DNA of 64,000 bases from positions 23,944,027 to 24,008,026 of the forward strand of contig NC_035174.2 of NCBI RefSeq assembly GCF_001659605.2, in the 5' to 3' direction. Origin of the DNA: Manihot esculenta (Eukaryota; Streptophyta; Magnoliopsida; Malpighiales; Euphorbiaceae). Every line of letters begins with the position of its first letter. Within the stretch, counting starts at the first letter, position 1. Below the pieces are notes generated by a model that ran no database searches, was not told where the DNA came from, and saw nothing but the letters and a program-made list of their open reading frames with translations. Positions 9,262-20,608 of this stretch are shown piece by piece. The position numbers and the translations under genes are program-made.

Positions 9262-10125
9262 AGTTCAGCCATGAGTGGCTGAAACCCTTCTTTCTAGTTG
9301 AAGTTTGGTTGAAACTAAGGTTGTTTAAAGGGTTATGAGATCTGAACATAAAGTGTTTGCTTTTGATTTATTCAATATTCATGCAATTGTGCTTAATTCT
9401 AAGATTGCTTTGTTGTTTTGATCAAATTGGCCACTTGATTCTTGATTGCAAAGTTAATTAATTGTTGGATTAGGATATTTATTAGTCCGTAATTACTGGA
9501 AATATTCTGACCTAAGAACACTTGGTGTAAAAACCCAATAAATTGTATGATCTAGCAACATCTCATGCGTTTGAGTAGCTAGGGTTTGGATCTTTCTTGT
9601 TCTTCATGCAATTGGCAATTGTTTTGATGCCTTTGGCCCAATGACATTCCTTGGCAATTTGTTGATTAGTAATTGGTTAGAGGACGTTCCCCAATCAGTT
9701 TGTTCATTAGGAAAGACATGGTGGTGAGAAGCGTCTTCCACCCCCATAACCAACCTATTGAATCAATCAAGATAACCATGTTTCAATGATCAATCCAAAC
9801 AACCAAAGTGGATCCATATCTTCAACTAGACTTTTCTCATATTGATTTCTTGTTTTATTTTCATTACGTACTATTTTAATTACTTTCAAATAGTTGGTAG
9901 CCAAATCATCTCAAAACCCCCCATTTACTTTTATTGCACTTGTTTCTATTTCTCTTTGATTACTTCCTTTCAATTGTGTTTTCAATTAATTCTCTTGGTC
10001 TTGATTAAGAAAAATAAATAAGTAATCAATTCTCTGTGGATTCGATCCTTCACCACTATCTGCAGTTGTAAATTGTAGGTAACCAAGAAGGTTATTTTTG
10101 ACCGGCTTCGACAACCGCACTGTCA

Positions 10126-10567
10126 ACCTTGTTGCAAAAGTGAGTCCCTCTATCACTGATGATTGCCTTGGGCACTTCATGTTTAGCAAAGATGTTGGTC
10201 TTCACAAAGTCCATTACTACTTTTGCATCATCAGTTTTTGTTGCTCTGGCTTCTACCCATTTGGACATATAATCTACTCCAAGGATGATGTAAGTGTATT
10301 CAAAGGATGGTGGGAATGGCCCCATGAAGTCTATGCCCCACACATCAAATACCTCACAGACCATGATGGGATTCTGTGGCATTTGATTTCTATTGCTCAG
10401 ATTTTCAGTCTGTTGGCACCTAGAACATGATATGCAAAACAAAAAGGCATCTCGAAAAATAGTGGGCCAAAACAGGCCACTTTCAAGTATTTTATGAGCT
10501 ATCTTTCTTGGAACAAAGTGTCCACCACAACTGTATGAATGGCAGAATGTAAGTACTGAAGCTATCT
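10126..10567 (-). pseudogene. A0 integrase core fragment (oldest layer)
   Basis: Minus-strand piece of Athila-like integrase. It contains the HHCC zinc module ([10 protein letters not shown]-x2-C) and the core with the first two catalytic Asp residues ([14 protein letters not shown]). The third catalytic residue is missing because A1 inserted at 10125/10126. On the other side A2 inserted at 10567/10568; the fragment resumes at 49542 after the TSD TATCT. It is not part of A1 or A2 but the target they share. Confidence 0.88.
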
Positions 10568-11769
10568 TGACAGGAGCGGTTGTCGAAGCCGGTCAAAAAT
10601 AACCTTCTTGGTTACCTACAATTTACAACTGTAGACAGTGGTGAAGGATCGTATCCACAGAGAATTGATTATCTATTTATTTATCTCAATCAAGACCAAT
10701 AAAACCAATTGAAAACACAATAGAAAGCAAGTGGTTGCAAATAGAACAAAAGTAAAGTGCAAGGAAAGTAAAAAGGGGGGTTTTGAGATTGATTTGATTA
10801 ACAACTAATAAAAGTAATTAAAACAGCAAGTAATCTAAAATAAGAGAGAAATCAATAAGACAAAGGTCTAGTTGAAGATATGGATCCACTTTGGTTGTTT
10901 GGGTTGATCATTGAAACATGGTTACCTTGATTGATTCAATAGGTTAGTTATGGGGGTGGAAGACGCTTCTCACCACTATGTCTTTCCTTATGAACAAACG
11001 GATTAGGGAACGTCCTCTAACCAATTACTAATCAACAAATTGCCAAGGAACATCCTTGGGCCATAGGCATCAAAACAATTGCCAATTGCATGAAGAACAA
11101 GAAAGATCCAACGCATGAGATGATGTTAGATCATGCAGTTCCTTGGGTTTTTACACCAAGTGTTCTATGGACATAATATTTTCAGCAATTACTGTAACGA
11201 CCCCAAAATGGACCGTCACCGGCGCTAGGATTCAGGTCGGCTGAAGGCCGCCAGAACCCGTAGCAAGCCTGCTATACTCTCTGTGTACCTGTAAATCTCA
11301 TACATGATCATACATTTTCTGTGAAAATAAAAACTCTGTTCTGAACCAAGGCTTAACATGTGCATGCACTATCTCTGTACTCTGTACTCTGTATCCCTGA
11401 CTAGAGCTTGCTCTAGATGGGTTAACTCATACCTGTTAAGCCTGGTTTTCACATATAGGAAAACATATATACATATACAGATCATGTACAAAACATACAT
11501 CACTAGGTCAAGCAACAACTATTACATCTCTTAAATATTACATGTCCACTCTAAGCTATTACAGATCTCTTTACTTTTCCTGTACTCTGCTGGACTGTCC
11601 CTGTACACTGTACACTGAACCTGCAAAACTGGGGTTAAGGGAGTGGGATGAGCTCTATAGCCCAGTGAGTAGAACAGTAAAACATCTCAGTAAAATATGA
11701 TCTCATGGAATGCACCATATCACAGACAAGCCACATCAAGAGTAAACCTGTCACCACATAGTCCCAGTA

Positions 11770-11966
11770 ACTCTGTGCCAGGGCGTAGAATCGAGCACCT
11801 GGTCTTCCTGTCATATATGTATATGTGTATATAACACTTGTGTACTTACCATTGCCAGGGCGTAGTCAAAGGCTCCTGGACTTTACTATATACCTGCCAG
11901 GGCGTAGTCAAAGGCTCCTGGACTTCGCTTTACCTGCCAGGGCGTAGTCAAAGGCTCCTGGACTTC
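11770..11966 (-). repeat. CCAGGGCG...CCTGG tandem array in solo LTR
   Basis: Three close copies of the unit GCCAGGGCGTAGTCAAAGG with CTCCTGGACTT, plus one diverged copy near 11776 (CCAGGGCG to CACCTGG). Each unit is framed by CCAGG and CCTGG and could fold back. The B1 LTR has a different array with the same framing at the corresponding place. Confidence 0.75.
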
Positions 11967-12356
11967 CTGTCTGAGACTATTGGATCATTCAGCATTCACT
12001 CACATCACCAAATAACGATGCAATGCAACATATTCGTGAATACTAATGCAAGCAACCTATGGCATAAATATGATGCATGAGATATGCTAAAAGCAGTTTG
12101 TGGATCAATTAAAAGTCATAAGTTTAGTTCCACTCACCTCTGGCTATCTGGACTGACTGACTCTGCAGGCTCTGAACCTCTGGAGCAGTACTCACTGCTG
12201 CTCTCTCTGGTTCCTCTGGTCTGTACCTATACAGATGGATTCAAATGAGGGACCAAACTAGCTTATGACTAACTCTATTAAACTCCCCAAGAATCCCCTT
12301 AAACTCACTCAACTATCCATGCAAAGCATGCAAAAGAAAGCTGGACAGGACACTTT

Positions 12357-12535
12357 TGGCGGCAGGTTCGGCGGCCGAATGTCCTCTCCAGAGACGAAAC
12401 TCAAGCACCTTCGGCGGCACCTTCGGCGGCCGAATCCCCTAAACAGAGCCGAACATGCAAAACAGGCTGTGGCAGCCAAGCCACCATGCAAGAGGTTCGG
12501 CGGCCGAATGAACCTTCGGCTGCCGAACCTGAGTT
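12357..12535 (-). repeat. TTCGGC-N-GCCGAA cluster in Tekay-like solo LTR
   Basis: Perfect and near-perfect copies with central base G or T (TTCGGCGGCCGAA, TTCGGCTGCCGAA), separated by short spacers. It is the densest CpG region of this LTR. A second cluster lies at 13074-13190 and includes TTCGGGGGCCGAA variants. Confidence 0.8.
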
Positions 12536-14250
12536 CATCCAGAACTCAGCTTCAACGGCAAACCATCTTCTCCTTCCCTTCAACCTCTCAAACCATATAT
12601 ACTCCACCTCCTCAACACACATATACTCACGTATATGATCACAGGGGTCCAAAACTATCTAATAACCCCAAACAACAAATCAAACATAACACATAATCAT
12701 GGATACATGCATAACTCATCAAAACCACTACTTCTCACTTAAACATGCATCTCTCTCCCTTAACTTCCATAAAACCTTCAGAAAACACATAAACAGGTTC
12801 AAGAGCATTACTTCCCTCCTGTAACAAGAAGCTGAACACTCTGAACGAAGAAAAACGGACCAACTCTCCTCAAACTCTCAAACTCTCTCAAAGCTTAACT
12901 TTTGCTTCAACACTCTCACAATCTCTTGAACACTTGCAAACTCCTACATGATCTGCTCAAACTCAGCAAATAAATCATGGGAGACGTGGCCAAGCTTCTG
13001 GCAACAAGGTGGACATAACACCTATCCAAAATGCTGACTAAGGGAGACAAAACTGCTGGCTAAGCAACTCAGCTTCGGCTGCCGAATCGCATGCAAAACC
13101 ATGCAACATTCGGGGGCCGAACCTGAATTCGGAAGCCGAACATTGGGCACTTTCGGCGGCCGAACTTATCTTCGGCGGCCGAACTTGGCTCCTCTGCCTT
13201 GGTTCATTTCAACTCAAAACTATAGAACTGTAAAACCATAAAACACCTCATAAGACTTAGAAAACATAACTCCTACCCTTAGATAGAATCCCAACACCCC
13301 GGATTCCACCAGACAATAGGAATTTCGGTGCCGGATTCTAGCCGGGTATTACAATTACGGACTAACAAATATCATAATCCAACAATCAATTAACTTTGCA
13401 ATTAAGAGTCAAGTGGCCAATTTGATCTAAATAACAAAGCAATCATAGAATCAAAGCACAATTGCATGAATATTGAATAAAATCAAAGATAAAAGTTTTT
13501 GTTCAGATCTCACAACCCTTTAAACAACCTTAGTTTCAACCAATCCTCAAATAGAAAGAAGGTTTCAGCCACTCATGGCTGAACCAAATAGAAATTAAAA
13601 GAAAAGAAAGCAAAAGAAGAAGAACTAAAGTGGAGAGAGAGCCTTGGAGCCTTGCCGATTTTGGGAGAGTGAAAAACTTGTCTTCTTGTCTTCTTGAAGC
13701 CTTTAAATATGTCTTGAGAGGCTGCCTAGGGTTTCATGGAAGTCTAGAAGGCTTTTAGAGACTGTCCAAAGTGTCCTTGGTGTTGCATGTGCCTTGTTTG
13801 TGCATGTATGAAGGCAAAAACGAGTTGCATGTGATTGAAGGCAAGTAGGGGCACTTTGGTCTTTTTACTTGTTGCCCAAGGTCTTTAAGATGTTGCCTAA
13901 AGAGTTAAGAGGCTGCCCATGCACTAATAAGGAAAGGGGAGACTCCTTTTGAATTTTGAATGTGCATGGCACTAAGTAGGAAGCATGTGATCTTTGGATT
14001 TTCTTTCCTTAATAAGGGGGATCTTGAAATCCAATAATTGAATGTGAATATGGGAGATTTGGATCTCAAGATTGTAATACCCGGCAGATTCAGACATCGG
14101 AATTTCTACCGTCCGGTAGAATTCAAGGATGTCAGAGGTTTCTAGAAGGGTAAGAGAAAGGTTTTCTAAACTATGTTCAAGTATTTTAAAGGTTTTAAAT
14201 CAAACCGGATTGAGTTTTGAAGAGAAAGGGCAAAGGAGACATTTGCCAGG

Positions 14251-15103
14251 TTCGGCCCCCGAATGTTAAAGTTCGGCCGCCGAAAGTGCCCAATGTTCGG
14301 CCCCCGAAGGTTAAGTTCGGCCCCCGAAAGTTGCATGGTTTTGCATGCAGTTTCGGCAGCCGAAGCTGAGGAAGTCGGCTAGTTGTGCATGCTCCTCAGT
14401 CCGTGATTTGGCCAGGTGTTTGCCTCCAGATCATGACCAGAGGTTAGGCCACGTCTCCCTTGACTCATCTGCAAGCTTTTATCAGCTTAGGCAGAGGGTT
14501 TGGTTGTGTTTTCAGTAAGTTTGAACGTTTTGAGAGAAAAGAGAGAAAAGAAAGGTTTTGATGGTTAAAGCTTGAGAAGGGGATTTGCTGTGGTCAGGTT
14601 GTTCCGCTTCTAGTTTCAGGAGGTAAGGGAAGTCTTTAAGTTTGTTTTAAGTTTGTTTTAATGGTTATTAATCGTTTGTTTTACAGAGGTTATGGGAGTT
14701 TATATAGAGTTGCATGCTTAGGTTAGTTTTGATGAGTTTATGGAGAGGTTTGATTATGTGTTCTGCTTGTTGTTTTGTTGGGGTTAATAGGTAGTTTTAG
14801 ACCCCTTTGTGCATATACCAGAGTATATGTGAGTGAAAACGCTGAGTTATGCATGTTAGAGTGTGTTGGAGACGTTGTGCATGAGAGGAAGCAAGGTTCT
14901 GCCTTCTGGAGAACCCAGCTTCGGCCGCCGAAGTGAAGATTCGGCCGCCGAACCTCTTGTGGAGGTAGTTTCGGCTGCCTAAGGTTGCCTCCGAAAGAAT
15001 GGACTTTCGGATCTGTCATGCACATTCGGCCGCCGAAGGTGCCGCCGAACATGCATGAGTTTCGGCTCTGGAAAGGACATTCGGCCGCCGAACCTGCTGC
15101 CGA
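14251..15103 (+). repeat. TTCGGC-N-GCCGAA clusters in B1 5' LTR
   Basis: First cluster 14251-14362: TTCGGCCGCCGAA, TTCGGCAGCCGAA and three TTCGGCCCCCGAA variants. Second cluster 14920-15103: four copies of TTCGGCCGCCGAA with partial copies between. The same set is repeated in the 3' LTR at about 20787-21639. Confidence 0.85.
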
Positions 15104-15534
15104 ATGTGTTCTGTCCAGCCTTCTGTTGCATGAGTTATGTGATTCTGTTCAGAGGTGTAAAGGGGATTATGGGGATTTGTTTAAGAGCTATTCAACGTAT
15201 ATGTGTCACCTCATTCGAGTCCATTTGTGTAGGATTGGACCCGAGAGTTCGAGGAGGTCATCAGAGTTAGAGAGATCAGAGTCAGTACAGTATCTGCCAA
15301 AAGAGCAGAGGTGAGTGGAACTAAACTTGCGATTTTTAAATAAAGAAAGGTCATGATTCTAGCATGAGCCATGCATCATAAAATGCCATGTTATGTATTA
15401 GGTTGTGCTGCATTAGAATTCACGAATATGACGCATTGCATAAGATGATATTTGTGCGGATGAATGTTGGATGATCCTTAGCCCTTGATAGAGCACAGAG
15501 TACAGATATAGAGTTATGGCAAGAGGTAGCCATA

Positions 15535-15700
15535 CCAGGTCGCTCCTGGATAGTCCAGGTCGCTCCTGGTACTATGAGATAGACAGTTTGACCTGACTTA
15601 GATAGAGAAGTCCAGGTGAGGCCTAATCGCCCCTGGCACAGTTGGCCTTGTGATAAAGTCAGGAAAGAGAAGTCCAGGTGAGGCCTAATCGCCCCTGGCA
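15535..15700 (+). repeat. CCAGG...CCTGG short repeats in B1 LTR
   Basis: Two copies of CCAGGTCGCTCCTGG and two copies of GTCCAGGTGAGGCCTAATCG with CCCCTGGCA. Each is bounded by CCAGG and CCTGG, as in the solo LTR array, but the unit sequence differs. It is duplicated in the 3' LTR. Confidence 0.7.
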
Positions 15701-16454
15701 AGTTGGACATATTGTTATATGTATACAGTAAAGGGCTATTGGTGACAAGTTCATCCTTGAGGTGATATGTTTGTGATGTGATACATTTCATGAAAGCATG
15801 TAATTAATGAACTGTTTACTGTTCCTTCTCACTGGGCTGTAGTAGCTCATCCCACTCCCTTAATCCCAGTTTTGCAGGTTCTGAGATAGCTATGGGAAGT
15901 CAAAGTCAGCAAGAGTACAGCGGAAAGTTATGCATGAATGTATGTTTGTAATAGCATAGTGGACATGATGTAATTAAAAGATTAGTTGTCATGTCATGTA
16001 TCGATATGTACTGTCAGTTACTGGATAGACTTGTGCTTTCTCTAGTGTCTTTGCCATAGTGTGATATATGATTAATCCCTTTGTACATGTATCCTGTTTT
16101 ACGTTTCTTGATGAGAAATGTGTGAGTTAGGCTTAACGTATGGCTTTGATGAGATACCAATGGGATGTGTTACAGATTAAAAGGGTTTCAATCCCTTGAC
16201 CCACAGCAGATAGTAGTCCCTGGTATAGGCCCTGAGGGCCATTTCAGATTGACATATCTGAGTAGCAGCAGTTAAGCCTACAGAGTTTTACAGGATTGTT
16301 GAGTCGTTTTGTATTATGTATGGGATTTATCAGGTACACAGAGAGTATAGTTGGCTGACTACGGGTCCTGGCGGCCTTAAGCCGATCTGGATCCTAGTGC
16401 CAGTGATGGTTCGGACCGTTACTAAGGGGTACCGGTTTCCGGGTCGTTACAGAT

Positions 16455-16466
16455 TGGTATCAGAGC
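16455..16466 (+). other. B1 primer binding site (tRNA-iMet)
   Basis: TGGTATCAGAGC, three bases after the 5' LTR end; complementary to initiator tRNA-Met. Confidence 0.88.
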
Positions 16467-16743
16467 ATAGGGCCTCATAAGTACGGTGTGGGGAGCAAAT
16501 TTGCTCAAGGATCAGATTCCCACATCGGAAAGAGGTGTTATCGTATAGAGGAGGGAAAGCACAATAGGTACAATCATGTCCACTAGGATAGGATGTGGAG
16601 TCCTGTCTTGCATGATGATGTGAAATGCTATGATGAGCTGCATGTGCATTATTGATATGTTTGCTATGTGCTGTGGATTCATGTGTTCTCACATGGATCA
16701 TTTGATGATATTTTTGTATGATGTTGTGCTTGTCAGAGGCAGG

Positions 16744-18153
16744 ATGAGAGGAACTCGTCGATCTGCTAGATTGACTGGAGCTCCGTCAGAGGATGAGGAC
16801 ATGGATGCTCATCTCCCTGTTCTGCAAAAGGCAACATCAGATAGTTTAAGCAGAGAAGGTATATCAAGGGACCCTAGAAGGTCTAGTGATGAGAGTAGAA
16901 GGGGCGTTGTGCAGAGTGGTATGTCAGGGTTTAGGAGAGTCCTAGAGGAGGATGTGCAGAGCAGAGATGGTAGCTTTGGCAGGAGCAGGTTAGGAGAAGA
17001 TATGGGTGAGTCTCACGGAGGCACTCAGGCCTCGAGATTTGTTCCACCTCAGTATCCGCCCTACCAGTGGGGGGCAGAGTACCCGATGAGAGGTACATCA
17101 GAGTTTCCTAGTTATCCCCCATATCCCACCTTTATGCCCTATCCTTCCTTTTATCCGCCATATCCACCGCCACATCCACAGTATACCATGTTTCCACCCT
17201 TCTTTGGTTATCCAAGTTTAGCAAACCCTACCTCAGGGACTGTTGCACCTCCTCCACCACTAATAGAACCAGTAGCCCCAGTTGTCCAAATACCTGAGCC
17301 TAGTTCACCTGGAGGAAGTAGGGTACAGATGACAGACTATTTGCGGTTAGATGTTCCCAAGTTTGAGACTGGTGATGACCCTTTTGAGTATCTCAGAACG
17401 GTCAAGATGATAACTGATGAGTTGGGAGCCAGTGAGAGTAGAGCCATTCAGATGGCAGGGGTCACATTGAAATGTGAAAAGGCAAAGGAATGGTTCAACC
17501 AGTATGTGAATCCGAGGGTCGAAAGCTTATCCTGGGAGCAGTTTGCAACAGAGTTTGCTGAAGGGGCTTTTCTAGATAGCGCAAGGAAGAGGTTCCATGA
17601 TATAGTCGATATGGCACAGAAGAGAGAAGCTAGTGCCAAACTTGCAGGGACAAGTGATGTGAATCTCTCCCCTCTGCACGAGACTGGTATAGAAAGGAAG
17701 AAGGGAGGTAGAGGCCTCAGACGATCAAAGAAGAACAAGTTCTGGAAGCAGATCAAGTCTGGTCTGGGAATAGGTGAGGGATCGAGCTCTGGTTTGAACA
17801 ACTCCAAATGTCTGAGGTGCGGTAGGCCGCACAAGGGAGTCTGTCTAGTAGGGACAACAGCATGTTTCAGGTGCGGACAGGAGGGGCACATAGCACGTGA
17901 GTGTTCCACCGTGACTGTGCGAACACAGTCCCAGCAGACAGCCTCAGACAGAGTGACTCAGCCAGGAGCTTTAGCCTTGGCGTTGGGCAGAGGCAGAGGG
18001 AGCGAGATCACTCCTTCTTCCACAGGTTCCCCAGGTGAAGGCCCATCAGTCTCAGTACGGATCATCGCTTTGACGCAGCAGGAGGCTGACACATCGGACA
18101 TGGCAGTGACAGGTACGTTTCACTTCCATATGTTTTTGATGTGTCTACATTAG
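16744..18153 (+). CDS. gag: B1 Gag with tandem zinc knuckles
   Basis: About 469 residues from ATG 16744 (MRGTRRSARL). The frame is open upstream to 16630, but that part looks like leader, and GTGCTTGTCAG just before the start resembles a splice acceptor. The N-terminal third is polar. A Pro/Tyr-rich stretch follows (SYPPYPTFMPYPSF), then the Gag capsid motif (DVPKFETGDDPFEYLR), a basic linker, and two knuckles: an odd C-x2-C-x3-H-x3-C (CLRCGRPHKGVC) and a canonical C-x2-C-x4-H-x4-C (CFRCGQEGH). It would assemble particles and bind RNA. The capsid is shorter than usual between GAFLDSARKRF and the basic linker. The frame ends just where protease remnants begin. Confidence 0.85.
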   Translation: MRGTRRSARLTGAPSEDEDMDAHLPVLQKATSDSLSREGISRDPRRSSDESRRGVVQSGMSGFRRVLEEDVQSRDGSFGRSRLGEDMGESHGGTQASRFVPPQYPPYQWGAEYPMRGTSEFPSYPPYPTFMPYPSFYPPYPPPHPQYTMFPPFFGYPSLANPTSGTVAPPPPLIEPVAPVVQIPEPSSPGGSRVQMTDYLRLDVPKFETGDDPFEYLRTVKMITDELGASESRAIQMAGVTLKCEKAKEWFNQYVNPRVESLSWEQFATEFAEGAFLDSARKRFHDIVDMAQKREASAKLAGTSDVNLSPLHETGIERKKGGRGLRRSKKNKFWKQIKSGLGIGEGSSSGLNNSKCLRCGRPHKGVCLVGTTACFRCGQEGHIARECSTVTVRTQSQQTASDRVTQPGALALALGRGRGSEITPSSTGSPGEGPSVSVRIIALTQQEADTSDMAVTGTFHFHMFLMCLH

Positions 18154-20608
18154 AGACTTTGATGTTTCGCGTTCCTTAGTGTTTGAGAGCCTTTACGAGT
18201 AGGGGGTTTGATAGCTTCTGGGATTAGCATGTCCTCTTTGAGTCAATAGACCCAAATGTGATCCGTCAGCGGCAGAGTTAGTCTGCCCATCGAGTTGAGT
18301 GCGAGTTTTGAGTAGGTGCCTTCCAGCTGACCTAGTGGTTCTAGAGTGACTGTTTGATGTCATTATAGGGGTGGATGGGCTAGCTACTCATAGTACTGCC
18401 TTCGATAGGCAGAGTAGTCAGGCTTAGAGAGCAGGATGGATCACAGGTAGTTTGTTGAGGGGACAGTGTAGAGAGGCCTGGAGTTTGATATCAGCCCTAT
18501 CGGCTCTTACGCTGGTCAGGAGGGGTTATCAGAGGTTTCGTGCTTATGTAAGAGAGTATAGCAGTTCGTCAGATTAGGAGGGGAACCAGGTTGAGTGCCC
18601 ACAGCCAGAGAAAAGTTTAGATGTTGTTCCAAACAAGCCGTCAGGTTTACCACCTGCTAAGAGACTAGAATGGGATATAGGACTGATGTCTAAACCCAGC
18701 ACCATTCTTCGTCTTCTCTGCAGGATGACACAAGTAGAGTGAGAGAGATAGAAAAAGCCAAACGAGTAAGTAACTTGAGTTAGTAAGCCTGGAAAGATGC
18801 GTGAGAGTGTTGCTATGAGATGCTATGGCCTTGGATTTTATCCAGGTATAGGGAGCATGATCTCTCATCTCCGAGTGCAGCCCTCAAGGATAATCCATAA
18901 GTCAGAGAACAAAATAAGAAAAAGAAGAGTAAGTACACGAGACGAGAACAGAAAAAGAAAAGAGTAAGCATAGGAGTAAGTTTAGGAGGAGCTTTCAGTT
19001 TACTCTGGGATTAGGTGGTAGTTGAGGCAGAGAAAAGAGTCAGTCTTTTCTTCAGTAGATTCCTGAGGGAAGATTTGTTAGCTTTCGCTTGGATCTTCAT
19101 CCTGACTCAGTAGAAGGCTCACACATCGAACACGGTGACGTCAGATACGTTCACTTGAGGGTGTTCAGATGTGTAGGTTGTCGTGGACCCTGATGTTTCT
19201 TTCCCTGTTGTCTTGAGAGCCTTAGATAGAGGGGGGTTTGATGACTTTTGGGCTTCGAGTGTTTTCTCTGGGTTAGTGGACCCGAGTATGATCCATCTGA
19301 GGCAGCGTCAGTCAGTTCAGCTTAGAGTTTGTGGTGAGTAGATGCAATCCAGCTGACCTTATGGTTCTAGAGTTGACTGGTGATGTCAATCTAGGGCAGA
19401 TTGGCTAACTACTCATAGTACTACTTGTGTCTGCAGAGACAAGGTAGGAGAGTTCAGAATTCAGAGGCTAAGATGGATCAGAGACAGTCCGTTAGAGGGA
19501 CAGTATAGGGGTGCCTAGAAGTTAATGTCAGCCCATTAGGCTCATCGTTTACACAGGAAAGGTTGTCAAAGGGTTCTAGCTCTTGTGCGCATGTTTAGTA
19601 GTCAGGTCAAGGAATCAGTCTCAATGCCCGTTGCGAGTAAGTGCTCGATAGTTTTTCCCAGACGAGTTGTCAGGTTTACCATCTGTCAGGGAGTCAGAGT
19701 TTGGAATAGAAGTGGTGTCTGGACGCGGACCTATTTCTTTCCTTCTACCCTACAGGATGGCACCTGCAGAGAGAGAGCATAGTCAGAGTAGTATAGAAAA
19801 GCTTGGTAGATAAAGGTTCTATCCGACCTAGTACCTCACCCTGAAATGTTCCAGTGTTGGTGTGAGAAACGAAGGATGAAACCTTGAGATTTTGTAACGA
19901 CTGTGAGCAGTTGATGCAAAATCACTACCACGGACAGGTGTTCTTATGTCGAATTGATGATGATAGATCTGAGATTCGGACACTATATGCTGCGAGGTAG
20001 AGAAAAGCAATTGAATAGAGCTGAGATCAGAGTTGTAGTAGGAAAGAGTCTAGACCAGAGGTAAAGGGTACAATAAACTGCTCAGCGACTCTGAGTATAC
20101 AAGACAGATAGAGGCAGATGAGATGTTAGCTGCCCTCAGTCAGAAGTCGTTTATCAGTTTATCTTATAGCAACAGATAGCTCGAAAGCTAGAGAGCGAGA
20201 GCGCTAGAGATAGTCCAAAGAGAAGCATGCCCATTATCTAAGACGTAGTATAGCATTTACGAGAACACGGCAGCGAGGCCAAGTTCTCTCAGACGAGTTC
20301 GGTTTTGGGGCATGTCTGTTTGAATCTAAAATAGATAGACAGGTAAAGCTAGAGACAAGGACAGAAGCGTAGGAAGACAGCGAAGAAGAGTCAAAGAGAA
20401 AGAAACGTTAGCAATCAGTGTAAAGTGTGAACACAGATTAAGTAGTTCAGGGCAACAGAGTTAGGAAGTATAGAGAACCCGAGAGGGTTTCCGTCAGGAA
20501 TCTCTGTCTCTTTGCAGAGGAAGGTGTTAGGCTTTCCTTACTTGCTTATTTGCATGTGTATTTATTGTGTGACCATTCGAGGACGAATGTTCTTTAAGGG
20601 GGGAAGAA
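18154..20608 (+). pseudogene. B1 fossil pol (protease and RT start, duplicated)
   Basis: No long frame, but translated scraps are recognisable. Near 18325-18430 there is a protease-like ADLVVLE...GVDGLATHST, and near 18640-18730 an RT-leader-like SGLPPAKRLEWDIGL then CRMTQVE. A second diverged copy of the same series follows: the protease scrap near 19345-19440, then DELSGLPSVRESEFGIEVV and YRMAPAE near 19660-19770. The Tekay-type consensus for this place is a GLPP...FGID...YRMAPAE series. So the region is decayed, partly duplicated pol. Nothing like a catalytic YVDD or an integrase survives. A purine tract (AAGGGGGGAAGAA) ends it at 20596-20608. Confidence 0.7.

Larger units (their letters stand above)
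1..10125 (+). mobile_element. Athila-like Ty3/gypsy element A1, integrase type, 5' end outside window
   Basis: The window opens inside gag of a plus-strand element. The order is gag C-terminus, aspartic protease, proline-rich linker, integrase, a 3' untranslated region with two purine motifs, and a 3' LTR split by a copia insertion. Reverse transcriptase and RNase H are absent: the linker runs directly into integrase. The DLGAS protease and related Gag place it with the Athila lineage. All coding remnants lie in one frame, broken only by nonsense codons. The base run after the LTR end (ACCTT, 10126-10130) should match the left TSD, which is outside the window. A1 sits in the older integrase fragment A0. 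Confidence 0.9.
4270..10125 (+). repeat. A1 3' LTR, split by copia insertion
   Basis: The LTR starts TGATAGAGCATATTTTAG and ends CGACAACCGCACTGTCA. It occupies 4270-5182 and 9262-10125, about 1,777 bp without the insert, close to the 1.77-1.84 kb of the A2, A3 and A4 LTRs. A TATTTAAAG TATA-like box is near 5050. A CpG-rich cluster of TTCGGC/GCCGAA half-sites lies at about 4440-4600 in the part that would be U3. Confidence 0.88.
11193..13353 (-). mobile_element. Tekay-like solo LTR in A2
   Basis: 2,161-bp solo LTR reading TGTAACGACCCC to GGGTATTACA on the plus strand, flanked by TSD ATTAC (11188-11192, 13354-13358). It shares its termini and layout with the B1 and B2 LTRs, here in minus orientation. 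No internal region remains, so it most likely arose by LTR-LTR recombination. It carries two CpG-rich near-palindrome clusters (12357-12535 and 13074-13190) and a short tandem array (11770-11966). Confidence 0.9.
14073..16451 (+). repeat. B1 5' LTR
   Basis: 2,379 bp, TGTAATACCCGGC to GGGTCGTTACA. It holds two near-palindrome clusters (14251-14362 and 14920-15103), a TTTATATAG box near 14708 and a short repeat array near 15535-15700. The two small reading frames on opposite strands inside it also recur in the 3' LTR; they are composition artefacts of the GCCGAA clusters. Confidence 0.92.

Noticed and set aside
14738..15314. Overlapping 104- and 109-residue frames in the B1 5' LTR, repeated identically at 21274-21850
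   Set aside because: They are repeated only because the LTR is. They read the GCCGAA clusters, lie on opposite strands and resemble no family.
16455..16466. tRNA-like TGGTATCAGAGC sequences, possible tRNA gene pieces
   Set aside because: They are primer binding sites next to LTR ends (also 5369 and 30812); no cloverleaf surrounds them.
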